50,616 bases of DNA from assembly GCA_938002955.1 (NCBI GenBank), contig CALLAA010000132.1, positions 1 to 50,616 on the forward strand, written 5' to 3'. The number at the start of each line of letters is the position of its first letter. The stretch's first letter is position 1. The position numbers were made by a program, and so were the translations under genes. Shown piece by piece: positions 1 to 8,348 of this stretch. The notes under the pieces are model-generated. The model was given only the letters and a program-made list of their open reading frames with translations, was not told where the DNA came from and ran no database searches. The DNA comes from an uncultured Acidimicrobiales bacterium (GTDB lineage: Bacteria; Actinomycetota; Acidimicrobiia; Acidimicrobiales; SHLQ01).

Positions 1-248
1 TTCTCCTGGGCGATCTCGGTCAATGCGTCAGTCCCCGGGAAGTCACCATCGGGCACGTCGTAGTTGAAATAGATCTCGTTGTCGTGCGGCTCGCTGCACT
101 CCACGACCGGAACGTCGCTGATCTCTTGACCGCTCGCAAGATCGCCGTCGTCAAAGCACGTGCCAACTTCGAGGCTGAACACGTTTCCTTGGCCACAGCC
201 CGCAGCGAACAACGCAAGGACAACACCGAGCAATAGACGAATCTTCAC
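1..248 (-). CDS. Lipoprotein with septum-formation-like domain, 3' end outside window
   Basis: Reading from a GTG preceded by a GGAG ribosome site, the frame gives a short Lys/Arg start, a hydrophobic stretch and a lipobox ending AAGC, with the lipidated cysteine at residue 18. The mature part begins with a VGTCFDDGD segment followed by DVPVVECSEPHDNEIYF. This pattern (paired Cys, then CSEPHDxE) is typical of the actinobacterial septum-formation/DUF4190-associated domain found in secreted lipoproteins. About 82 residues are visible and the C terminus lies beyond the window edge. Role unknown; presumably an exported, membrane-anchored protein. Family assignment is from memory of the motif. Confidence 0.7.
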   Translation of the reverse strand, partial: MKIRLLLGVVLALFAAGCGQGNVFSLEVGTCFDDGDLASGQEISDVPVVECSEPHDNEIYFNYDVPDGDFPGTDALTEIAQE

Positions 249-276
249 AGCAAACACTCCCGCTAGTCGTCGAGTC

Positions 277-311
277 GAGCGGCACACCGCTCACACCGCC
301 GCAATCGGCGG
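277..311 (-). terminator. Two adjacent GC hairpins downstream of trhO
   Basis: Two perfect 6-bp hairpins follow each other: GAGCGG/CCGCTC with a CACA loop, and CCGCCG/CGGCGG with a CAAT loop. They lie between the end of trhO and the start of the next minus-strand gene, where a terminator is expected. There is no T-run, so this is a plausible but unproven terminator. Confidence 0.35.
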
Positions 312-380
312 CCATTCTTTGACACTCATGTATCGGCATCCAGCGCGCCGAATCAAGCGTCGGCGCCTGCGGCTACACGA

Positions 381-1319
381 TTAGCTGTCGAGCACCTGTC
401 CAACGTGGCGCTCGCCGCGCGCTTCGGCCGCACGTTGCTGACGGTGCCGTTCGCGCAAGCTCTCCATCTTTTCCGCAGTGAGACCGCCAAAGCACGCCGG
501 GCACGAAACGCCCTCTTCGAACTCGGGCGATGCCTCGTCCTCGGCCGACACGACCCGACGGCATCCGCGGCACAGGTCGTACTGACCCGCTCGCAGTTGG
601 TGATCCACCGAGACACGCTCATCGAAGACAAAACACTCGCCTTCCCACATGGACTCCGCCTCGGGCACCTTCTCCAAGTAGTTGAGAATGCCACCCTCGA
701 GATGCAGCACCTCGGCAAAGCCCTTCTCGAGCATGTATGACGACGCCTTCTCGCAGCGAATTCCACCCGTGCAGAACATGGCGACCTTCGTGTGCGTTTC
801 GGGGTCGAGCGTCTCCTCAACCCAGTCGGCGAACTCGCTAAACGCAGTTGTGCCCGGATCTACCGCTCCCTGAAACGAGCCGATAGAGACTTCCTCGACG
901 TTGCGGGTGTCGACGACAAAGACCTCCGGGTCCGAGATCACCGCATTCCATTCAGCCGGATCGACATACGTGCCAACGGTCGTCGTTGGATCGACCTCGT
1001 GTCTGAGCGACACGATCTCGCTCTTTCGCCGAACCTTCATGCGCTTAAACGGCACCTCGTCGGCGAACGACTCCTTGGTCAACAGGTCGCGAAACCGGTC
1101 GTCGCTACGCAACCACTCGAACAGCTCGTCGGTCGACTCACGGCTGCCAGCCACCGTTCCGTTAATGCCTTCGGCGGCGATCAGAATCGAACCGGACATC
1201 TCCAGCTCCATACACAACGTCAACAACGGGTTGCGGAGCGCGTCGATGTCGTGGATGTCGACGAACTTGTAGAACGCAGAGACAACAACGGGCCCAGACA
1301 CAGCGTTCAGGATACGCAC
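381..1319 (-). CDS. trhO: tRNA uridine(34) hydroxylase TrhO (rhodanese-like, UPF0176)
   Basis: A 312-residue protein of the YceA/TrhO family, which hydroxylates U34 of certain tRNAs on the way to 5-carboxymethoxyuridine or 5-methoxyuridine. The N-terminal ~95 residues are the acylphosphatase-like UPF0176 domain (GSILIAAEGINGTVAGS at 43-59). The rhodanese domain follows at about 115-220 with the active-site loop CTGGIRCEKAS, catalytic Cys183. A C-terminal zinc-knuckle-like part has CxxC at 250/253 and CxxC at 273/276, usual for the family. Start is GTG; no convincing Shine-Dalgarno is visible. It stands alone between a lipoprotein gene and a two-component system, so context adds nothing. Confidence 0.93.
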   Translation of the reverse strand: MRILNAVSGPVVVSAFYKFVDIHDIDALRNPLLTLCMELEMSGSILIAAEGINGTVAGSRESTDELFEWLRSDDRFRDLLTKESFADEVPFKRMKVRRKSEIVSLRHEVDPTTTVGTYVDPAEWNAVISDPEVFVVDTRNVEEVSIGSFQGAVDPGTTAFSEFADWVEETLDPETHTKVAMFCTGGIRCEKASSYMLEKGFAEVLHLEGGILNYLEKVPEAESMWEGECFVFDERVSVDHQLRAGQYDLCRGCRRVVSAEDEASPEFEEGVSCPACFGGLTAEKMESLRERHRQQRAAEARGERHVGQVLDS

Positions 1320-1354
1320 GATTGCCGAGAACGGCAGGAAGGACCCAGCCCCGA

Positions 1355-1981
1355 TTACCGGTCGACAATGCCCAGCTCGACCGCCCGCGCCACCGCCGAA
1401 GTCCGATCCTCGACCTGCAATTTCTGGAAGATGTGAATCAGGTGCGTCTTCACCGTCGCCTGGGAGACAAACAGCGACTCAGCAATGCTGCGATTCGTCC
1501 CACCCTTGGCCAACGCGTCGAGCACTTCCTGCTCACGAGTCGTCAACTCGGGGGTCGCCGGTGCTTCCCGATGGGCATGCAGCTTCGCTGCGATCACCGG
1601 CGGAAGCACTTGCGCCCCCGACGCTGCATCACGCACCGCCCGAACCAGATCCCCCGGAGGCGCATCCTTCAACAGATAACCGGCCGCTCCCGCCTCGACC
1701 GCCGACACGATCGCCCGATCCGTGTCGTACGTCGTCAAGATCAACACCGCCGTGCCCGGAAGCTCCGATCGAATCGTTCGCGTCGCCTCAACACCATCCA
1801 CATCAGGCATCTGCAGATCCATCACCACAAGGTCAGGACCGAGCGCCCGCGCGAGCGCAATCGCCTCGGCACCGTCGGAAGCCTCGCCGACCACCTCGAT
1901 CGCAGCATCGGCTCCAAGCATCATGACCACCCCCGTGCGCACGACCGGATGGTCGTCGGCGACCACGACCCGCACCGTCAT
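1355..1981 (-). CDS. LuxR/NarL-family response regulator
   Basis: A 208-residue NarL-type regulator. The receiver domain (3-118) has the acidic pair D9/D10, phospho-acceptor D55 in VVMDLQMPD, the Thr switch in LILTTYD and Lys105 in GYLLKDA. The LuxR-type helix-turn-helix spans about 143-205 (LTTREQEVLDAL...VKTHLIHIFQKL). Its ATG overlaps the TGA of the sensor kinase gene by four bases (ATGA), so the two are translationally coupled and form a cognate pair. The regulon is not evident from the sequence. Known biology of the family: phosphorylated dimers bind promoter DNA. Confidence 0.95.
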   Translation of the reverse strand: MTVRVVVADDHPVVRTGVVMMLGADAAIEVVGEASDGAEAIALARALGPDLVVMDLQMPDVDGVEATRTIRSELPGTAVLILTTYDTDRAIVSAVEAGAAGYLLKDAPPGDLVRAVRDAASGAQVLPPVIAAKLHAHREAPATPELTTREQEVLDALAKGGTNRSIAESLFVSQATVKTHLIHIFQKLQVEDRTSAVARAVELGIVDR

Positions 1982-3153
1982 CGAGCTACCACGATCGGTA
2001 CCTGCACTCGAACCACCGTCCCCGAACCGGGCGTCGACTCCACCTCGACCATCCCATCGAGCTCACGCGCCCGGTCGACCATGAACCCCAAACCACTACC
2101 ACCAGACATCCCGCCAATCTCGCTCGCAGCACTTCCCAACATGAACCCAACCCCGTCGTCGGCAACCGTCAACACCGCAGCATCCTCGCCGACCTCGAGC
2201 ACGATCGACACTCGTTCGGCCTCCGCGTACTTCACCACGTTGTTGCACGCCTCCTGCGCTACCCGAAACAGCACAACCTCCTCGCTACCACCGAGCGATA
2301 CCTCGCTGGGCGACTCCACATCGACAATCGCCGACGTCCGGCGCCGCACTTCTTCGGCGAGCGTTTCAAGGGCATCGACAAACGACCGAGCGTCCAGGGC
2401 AGCTGGGGTCTCTGACGCAATGAGACGTCGAGCGTCATCGAGGTTCTCTCGCGCTGTCGACGAAAGCAACGACAACGACTCCGCAATCCGTTCACGCGGC
2501 ATCGAGTCGATCTGGCCACGCATTGCGTCGCTCAACAACACCACACTTGTGAACCCCTGAGCGAGCGTGTCATGAATCTCGCGAGCCAACCGCGACCGTT
2601 CCTCCAGAACTCCACGCTCCCGCTCGGCAACCGCAAGTTCGTCGCGTGTTGCATTGAGTCGGGCAATGAGCTCCCCGCGCTCTCGATTCTGCACACTGAT
2701 CCTCGTCGACAGGACATTGATCGCATTCGCAATACCCCACACGAATATCGGCGTGGCAATCGCCCCACTCGGGAGGTCGTGGTAAAGCCACGCCCCCACC
2801 CAAATCGCCGTGAGCACTCCCGAGAGCCACGCAGCGACACGAACATCGGAGCTGTAGCCGAACAGGAAACTAAAGACACCGAAGAGCATGAACAGGTACG
2901 ACGCATCGACCACGACGAGGGCAGCGAACAACACGATCAGACCCGTACACGCAACCAGGTACGTGCGCTGCTCGACATCGTCCACCACCCACACATGCAC
3001 GCGGTGACCGGCGTGCAGCCAAGCCCCGAGAAGCACGATCAGACCACCGGCGATCGGCAGCCGTGAACTATCCGATGCGAGATGCGCGAAGAACGACACC
3101 CCGGTCGAGATCCACAACAAGATCACGAAGAGGTGTCGTTCGAATGCAACCAT
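1978..3153 (-). CDS. Membrane sensor histidine kinase (HisKA_3 type)
   Basis: A 391-residue kinase. Residues about 7-145 are hydrophobic with roughly five membrane segments and little outside loop, suggesting a sensor of a membrane or intramembrane signal. A coiled-coil linker (155-185) leads to the HisKA_3 dimerisation box SRLAREIHDTLAQGF with phospho-acceptor His194, then the ATPase domain with N box EACNNVVKYAEAERV, DDGVGF and GSGLGF. I start it at the ATG 11 bases after the stop of the small gene upstream; an in-frame extension of about 97 residues is Cys/Arg-rich, antisense in character, and overlaps that small gene, so it was rejected. It pairs with the response regulator that overlaps its stop. 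Confidence 0.92.
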   Translation of the reverse strand: MVAFERHLFVILLWISTGVSFFAHLASDSSRLPIAGGLIVLLGAWLHAGHRVHVWVVDDVEQRTYLVACTGLIVLFAALVVVDASYLFMLFGVFSFLFGYSSDVRVAAWLSGVLTAIWVGAWLYHDLPSGAIATPIFVWGIANAINVLSTRISVQNRERGELIARLNATRDELAVAERERGVLEERSRLAREIHDTLAQGFTSVVLLSDAMRGQIDSMPRERIAESLSLLSSTARENLDDARRLIASETPAALDARSFVDALETLAEEVRRRTSAIVDVESPSEVSLGGSEEVVLFRVAQEACNNVVKYAEAERVSIVLEVGEDAAVLTVADDGVGFMLGSAASEIGGMSGGSGLGFMVDRARELDGMVEVESTPGSGTVVRVQVPIVVAR

Positions 3154-3164
3154 CAACGCTGAAG

Positions 3165-3329
3165 TTACGCGTTCTCGGTAGCACGGTCGTGCCAAACCAT
3201 CATGGCGATAGCAGCGACGAGCATCGGAGACGCAACGCCGGCGGCGGCACCGCCGGTGGTTGTCGCAATGACCGAGTATCCAATGAAGAGGGCAATAGCG
3301 GCGACTGGGAGGAGGTTGTAAGCACGCAT
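3165..3329 (-). CDS. Small two-helix membrane protein, first gene of the kinase/regulator operon
   Basis: A 54-residue frame starting MRAYNLLPVA with a good ribosome site (AAAGGAACG seven to nine bases before ATG) and ending in TAA 11 bases before the kinase ATG. It is almost entirely hydrophobic: one probable helix at 5-24 and a second at about 33-47, separated by a Thr/Gly/Ala turn, with a charged tail HDRATENA. The spacing and clean ribosome site suggest it is translated and co-transcribed with the kinase. It may be an accessory or modulatory subunit of the membrane sensor. No family recognised; short hydrophobic frames can be spurious, but the operon fit argues for it. Confidence 0.6.
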   Translation of the reverse strand: MRAYNLLPVAAIALFIGYSVIATTTGGAAAGVASPMLVAAIAMMVWHDRATENA

Positions 3330-3484
3330 GTGGCGTTCCTTTCGATGTGTGACCGGTAGTTCCGATCGGGTGTGTATTCATCATCTCGAAGTCCATCAAC
3401 CGCCACATCAACCGATCGGTTGATCTCATGAAGCACCCCGACAAAATTCGCTACACGGTGTGACAGAAGACAGACCGGTAGGCC

Positions 3485-6400
3485 GTGTGGGCCATACGGA
3501 AATCAGGGCCCTTTGCCGATACGAAATGCATGCGCGAAGCGGGTCCAACACAAGGTGCGGAAAGGCAGGCCGACAAAGTCGCGCGCTGGACCGCCCGCCC
3601 GCGCCTCTCCCAGTTCGTGCGATTCACCATTATCGCGACCCCCGTAATCCTCTCCGTCCTGTTCACCATCTTCATGGGGCGAGCATTTCCACCCGAAGAA
3701 CTCGGCATGGGTCGCTGGACGTGGGTGGCCGCCGTCTTCATCATGGCGAACCTCCTTCTCTTCGTCTTGGGGCGCCTTGCGCGACGGCTCACACCCCTCG
3801 TCGGCCTCATGAAACTGACCCTGGTCTTTCCCGATCACGCGCCCTCTCGATCCAAGGCACTCCTTCGCCAGTCGAACTCTCGCTCGATGCTCCGAGCAAT
3901 CGACGCCGCCAAACTGCGCGGCGACGACAGCGACAAGACCCTCCACTCGGACTACCTCGTCCAGCTCCTGAGCGACATCAACAAGCACGACCGGCTGACC
4001 CGCGGCCACTCCGAACGAGTGCGTGCCTATGCAGAACTGCTCGGCGAAGAACTCGGCTTGAACGACGCCGACATGGACAAACTGCGCTGGTCGGCGCTCC
4101 TTCACGACGTCGGCAAGCTGTCCGTCCGCCCAGAAATCCTCAACAAGGACGGCCGCCCCACAGACGAGGAGTGGGCCGAGCTCCAAGGCCACCCCGCCGC
4201 TGCAATGGAGTACCTCGAGCCGCTGAAGCCGTGGCTCGGCGAATGGGTCCACTCCGCAGATCAGCATCATTGCCGTTGGGACGGCGACGGCTACCCGAGC
4301 GACCTCGCTGGAACCGACATTTCCCTCGCTGGCCGAATCGTCGCGATCGCCGACGCGTACGACGTGATGACCAGCGCCCGAAGCTACAAGAAGCCCCTCA
4401 GCGCTGAACTCGCCCGCCAGGAACTGACCGACTGCGCCGGCCGCCAGTTCGACCCAACACTCGTCCGGGCCTTCCTCCACGTCGGCCTCGGCGAACTGAA
4501 AGCAGTCGCTGGACCATGGGCCTGGCTCGCAAACCTGACCGGCTCGGCACAACTACCCGTCCCCATCACGTCCGCAGTTACCGGTGCCGCCTGGACTGCG
4601 GCGGTCGCAACCGTTGGCTTTGTCGCCGCCGGATCCGCCGTCCCGACCGAAACCGAAGGTCCATTTGCGTTCGTGCCACCACCCGTCGTCGACGTCGTTG
4701 AATCCACGACAACGACCGAGCCACCGGTGACAACAACCGTCGTGCCCTCCAGCGCAGGCCCCACCACCGTGGCCCCGACCACCACGATCGCAACCACCAC
4801 CAGCACATCTACAACCGCCGCGCCGACGACAACGACGGTCGCCCCCGCCAGCGTCACTACGCTCCCCCCGAATCGACCACCGTCGATCGCTGCGGCTGAG
4901 CGAACCATCGACGAAGACACACCACTCGGCGGCATCGTGCTGTCGGCCACGATCACCGACCCCGAAGGTCAAGCCGTAAGCGCCAGCATCGTTGGCGGAG
5001 ACCCCGAGGGGTCGTTTGCACTGTCCTCCTCAGGGGTCATCACCGTGGCCAAGCTGCTCGACTTCGAGGCCATCTCTGAGTATCCACTCGTCATCAGCGC
5101 AACCGACGGCCAGGCATCGACCAACAAGGTCGTCGTGATCACCATCGCCGACGTCGACGAGAAGCCCACGGCAACCGGCAGCCTGTTAGCCACCTGGGAA
5201 GACTCCTCCGACCGGGTCGATCTGACCACCAAGGTGAGCGATCCCGAAGGCGGCACGCTCACATGGAACATTCCGGCCACGACCGAGAACGGCGGAACCC
5301 TGACCGAGCGCGACGGTGTCGTCAGCTACACCCCCGCCCTGAACTTCACCGGCTCCGACCGGTTCAGTTACACCGTCTCCGATGCAGCGGGCAACACATC
5401 GACGCCCGCGTCGGTGTCCTTGGTCGTCTACGCAACCAACGATGCGCCGGTTGGCTACAACGACTCGTTCACAACCGCGGAGGACACCTCGTTCGTCACC
5501 GGCGACGCAACCGCCAACGATGTCGACGTCGACGATGGTCTCGATGTAACCACGACCGCGATCCAGATGATGCCGTTGAACGGTATTGCGGTGAGCAACG
5601 GCGACGGCACCTTTACCTACGCTCCTGACGCCAACTTCAACGGCGTCGACAGCTTCACCTACACCGTTCGTGACACCGAGGGACTCTCGACGAGCCCGGC
5701 AACGGTCACGATCACCGTGAACTCGGTCAACGACACACCGCTCGCTGCGAACGACGCCGTTACCACCGCCGAGGACGCCGCGATCATTACCGGCGATGTC
5801 ACCGCCAACGACACCGACATCGACGACGGCCTCGACATCACCACCATCACAATCGACAGCCCAGCCACAAACGGAACCGCCGCAAGCAACGGCGACGGCA
5901 CCTTCACCTACACACCAAACGCCGACTACAACGGCGTCGACACCTTCACCTACACCATCGCCGACAACACCGGCACCCCATCAGCACCCGCCACCGTCAC
6001 CATCACCATCAACGCCGAAAACGACCCACCGGTCGCCAACGACGACGGCACCGCCGCAGAAGCCGCATTCACCACCACCGAAGACACCGCATTCATTACC
6101 GGCGACGTCACCGCCAACGACACCGACGTCGATAGCACACTCGACCCAACAACGGCCGCCGTCGCAACTGACCCCGCCGACGGAACCGCGGTAAGCAACG
6201 GCGACGGCACCTTCACCTACACACCTCGAGCAGAATTCAGCGGTACCGACACCTTCACCTACACCGTCTCCGACACCGATGGACAAGCGTCGACTCCAGC
6301 CACCGTGACCATCACCGTCACGCTGGTGAACGATCCACCGATCGCATCCGACAATAGCTTCACCACGATCGAAGACACCCCCTTCACCACCGGTGACGCG

Positions 6401-8344
6401 ACCGCCAACGACACCGACATCGACAGCACACTCGACCCAACAACCGCTGCGGTCGAGAGCCAAGCCAGTAACGGCACCGCAGTAAGCAATAACGACGGCA
6501 CCTTCGACTACACACCAAACGCAAACTTCAACGGCGTCGACACCTTCACCTACACCGTCTCCGACACCGACGGCGCAGCGTCCGCCGCAGCCACGATCAC
6601 CATCAACGTCACCGCCGAAAACGACGCACCGGTCGCCAACGACGACGGCACCGCCGGAGGCGCCGACTTCACCACTCCAGAGGACACCGCATTCACCACC
6701 GGCGATGTCGCTGCCAACGACACCGACATCGATGACGGCCTCGACATCACCACCATCGCAATCGACACCAACCCGTCGCACGGCAACGTCTCCAGCAACA
6801 ACGATGGCACGTTCGAATACACGCCGGACCTCAACTACAACGGCACCGACACCTTCACCTACACCATCTCCGACAACACCGGCACCCCATCAGCACCCGC
6901 CACCGTCACCATCACCATCATCTCCGAGAACGATCTACCCACCGCAGCCGACGACACGCTCACCATCGACCACAACACCTCGGGCAACATCGACCCCCGA
7001 ACCAACGACTCCGACCCCGACGGTCTTCCGCTCACCGTCGTCGCCGTGTCAACCCCGAGCAACGGCACCGCGGTTATCGAAGCGAACGGGACCGTCACCT
7101 ACACACACAACGGCAGCAAGGTGTTCACCGACTCGTTCACCTACGACATCGAGGACGCAGACGGCGCTCCTGCCACCGCCACGATCGACATCACGATTAC
7201 GCCACCACCAGATGCTGACGCCATCGCTGCCGCTTTCGACAATTGCCCCTACCACTTCAACCCAATGCAATTCGACACCGATGGCGACGGAGCAGGCGAC
7301 GTCTGCGATCCGTTCCCAACCGTCACCAGTACGGGAGCATTTACCGGAACTGGTCAACTGATTGGTGAGGGAAATGACAGGACGTTCTCGCTAGACGTTG
7401 GCGATGTTGACCTCGACGGCGACCTCGATCTCGTCTTTGGAGTACGCAGTGATGGCACCACCGTCTGGCTCAACGACGGAACCGGTACCTTCATCAACAC
7501 CGGGCAGTCACTGGGAAGTGGCGACGTCGACGCAGTTGTGCTCGCAGACCTCGACGGCGACGGCGACCCGGGCATGATCATCGCAAACAAGACCGGCGGC
7601 AACACCATCTGGGGTAACGACGGAACCGGCACTTACATCAACACCGGGCAGTCACTGGGCAACGCCGACACCGCCGCCATAGCAGTGGGTGACGTCGACC
7701 TCGACGGCGACCTCGACGTAATCTTCGGAAACATCGGGGCTGCCAACACCCTGTGGCTCAACGATGGCAACGGATTCTTCACGGACTCCGGACAGAATCT
7801 TGGCAACAACGATGGCCTCGGCGTGGCCGTTGGCGACTTCGACAACGACGGAGACCTCGACCTCGCCTTTGCCCACCTCAACGAGGACAACACCATCTTG
7901 CTCAACAACGGCAGCGGCGTGTTTACCAATAGCGGTCAGGCCCTCGGCAGCAGCGAAAGCCACGACGTTGCCGCCGCTGACCTCGACGGCGACGGCGACC
8001 TCGACCTCGTCTTTGCCGAAGACAAAGATTTCGACACCGTGTGGCTGAACGACGGCTTTGGCGTCTTCACCGATACACAGCAGTCGCTCGGGCTCGGACA
8101 CAGCCATGCAGTTTCCCTCGGTGATGTCGACGGCGACGGCGATATCGACATCTTCTTCGGTGATCACATCAGTTTCAACACGGTGTTCATAAACGACGGG
8201 TCCGCTTCCTTCACCACGTTCTTCCAGGCTCCTGGTGAAGAGAAGACTGAAGACATCATTCTCGGAGATCTCAATGGCGACGGCCGCCTCGACGGAGCCA
8301 CGGCGAATGACAATGAAGAAGCCAGCATCTGGCTGAACAACTAG
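3485..8344 (+). CDS. HD-GYP phosphodiesterase fused to giant extracellular repeat adhesin-like region
   Basis: 1619 residues. Two membrane helices (about 44-64 and 78-97) precede a cytoplasmic HD-GYP domain (about 150-335) with GHSERV, HD at 207-208 in LLHDVGKLSV, HHCRWDGDGYP (GYP at 269-271) and RIVAIADAYDVMTS, the hallmark of c-di-GMP phosphodiesterases. A third helix (361-383) would carry the chain outward. A Thr/Pro-rich tether (407-460) follows, then a cadherin-like repeat and a second Ig-like unit (464-655), six Big/tandem-95 type repeats (656-1240), a thrombospondin-3-like calcium motif (1251-1278) and seven 48-residue VCBS/FG-GAP repeats to the C terminus. The predicted topology is self-consistent: enzyme inside, repeats outside. 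Start is GTG; Met16 is an alternative. It is divergent from the two-component operon. Function inferred: surface contact or ligand sensing coupled to c-di-GMP breakdown. Confidence 0.92.
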   Translation: MWAIRKSGPFADTKCMREAGPTQGAERQADKVARWTARPRLSQFVRFTIIATPVILSVLFTIFMGRAFPPEELGMGRWTWVAAVFIMANLLLFVLGRLARRLTPLVGLMKLTLVFPDHAPSRSKALLRQSNSRSMLRAIDAAKLRGDDSDKTLHSDYLVQLLSDINKHDRLTRGHSERVRAYAELLGEELGLNDADMDKLRWSALLHDVGKLSVRPEILNKDGRPTDEEWAELQGHPAAAMEYLEPLKPWLGEWVHSADQHHCRWDGDGYPSDLAGTDISLAGRIVAIADAYDVMTSARSYKKPLSAELARQELTDCAGRQFDPTLVRAFLHVGLGELKAVAGPWAWLANLTGSAQLPVPITSAVTGAAWTAAVATVGFVAAGSAVPTETEGPFAFVPPPVVDVVESTTTTEPPVTTTVVPSSAGPTTVAPTTTIATTTSTSTTAAPTTTTVAPASVTTLPPNRPPSIAAAERTIDEDTPLGGIVLSATITDPEGQAVSASIVGGDPEGSFALSSSGVITVAKLLDFEAISEYPLVISATDGQASTNKVVVITIADVDEKPTATGSLLATWEDSSDRVDLTTKVSDPEGGTLTWNIPATTENGGTLTERDGVVSYTPALNFTGSDRFSYTVSDAAGNTSTPASVSLVVYATNDAPVGYNDSFTTAEDTSFVTGDATANDVDVDDGLDVTTTAIQMMPLNGIAVSNGDGTFTYAPDANFNGVDSFTYTVRDTEGLSTSPATVTITVNSVNDTPLAANDAVTTAEDAAIITGDVTANDTDIDDGLDITTITIDSPATNGTAASNGDGTFTYTPNADYNGVDTFTYTIADNTGTPSAPATVTITINAENDPPVANDDGTAAEAAFTTTEDTAFITGDVTANDTDVDSTLDPTTAAVATDPADGTAVSNGDGTFTYTPRAEFSGTDTFTYTVSDTDGQASTPATVTITVTLVNDPPIASDNSFTTIEDTPFTTGDATANDTDIDSTLDPTTAAVESQASNGTAVSNNDGTFDYTPNANFNGVDTFTYTVSDTDGAASAAATITINVTAENDAPVANDDGTAGGADFTTPEDTAFTTGDVAANDTDIDDGLDITTIAIDTNPSHGNVSSNNDGTFEYTPDLNYNGTDTFTYTISDNTGTPSAPATVTITIISENDLPTAADDTLTIDHNTSGNIDPRTNDSDPDGLPLTVVAVSTPSNGTAVIEANGTVTYTHNGSKVFTDSFTYDIEDADGAPATATIDITITPPPDADAIAAAFDNCPYHFNPMQFDTDGDGAGDVCDPFPTVTSTGAFTGTGQLIGEGNDRTFSLDVGDVDLDGDLDLVFGVRSDGTTVWLNDGTGTFINTGQSLGSGDVDAVVLADLDGDGDPGMIIANKTGGNTIWGNDGTGTYINTGQSLGNADTAAIAVGDVDLDGDLDVIFGNIGAANTLWLNDGNGFFTDSGQNLGNNDGLGVAVGDFDNDGDLDLAFAHLNEDNTILLNNGSGVFTNSGQALGSSESHDVAAADLDGDGDLDLVFAEDKDFDTVWLNDGFGVFTDTQQSLGLGHSHAVSLGDVDGDGDIDIFFGDHISFNTVFINDGSASFTTFFQAPGEEKTEDIILGDLNGDGRLDGATANDNEEASIWLNN
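5450..7200 (+). repeat. Six tandem Big/tandem-95 Ig-like repeats within the HD-GYP/adhesin gene
   Basis: Units of about 97-103 residues, each opening with (V/I)AxDD, an EDTxFxTGDxTANDTDID core, then NGDGTFTYTPNAxFNGxDTFTYT and an end PATVTITxxxENDxP. The DNA is also strongly alike: long blocks of units 4 and 7 (near 5957 and 6866) and of units 5 and 7 (near 6016 and 6616) are almost identical. This suggests recent duplication or gene conversion and implies a copy number that can vary between strains. Confidence 0.85.
7379..8341 (+). repeat. Seven VCBS/FG-GAP calcium-binding repeats, exact 48-residue period
   Basis: Six full units of 48 residues and a final 33-residue unit (residues 1299-1619). 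Each has a DxDxDGDxD calcium loop (for example GDVDLDGDLDLVFG) followed by TxWLNDGxGxF and SLG. The strict 144-base period fits a single beta-propeller of about seven blades closing the C terminus. Confidence 0.88.
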
Positions 8345-8348
8345 CCGA

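Noticed and set aside
1322-2560. Long open frame on the plus strand opposite the response regulator and kinase
   Set aside because: Arg/His/Pro-rich product without any motif, overlapping two well-recognised genes on the other strand; a GC-bias shadow.
3154-3444. 97-residue N-terminal extension of the histidine kinase
   Set aside because: Rich in Cys/Arg/His, not membrane-like, and overlaps the small membrane-protein gene that has its own ribosome site.
5450-7200. CRISPR-like or satellite array because of regularly recurring motifs
   Set aside because: The repeats are in-frame protein-coding Ig-like units of about 300 bases with continuous reading; no short direct repeats with unique spacers.
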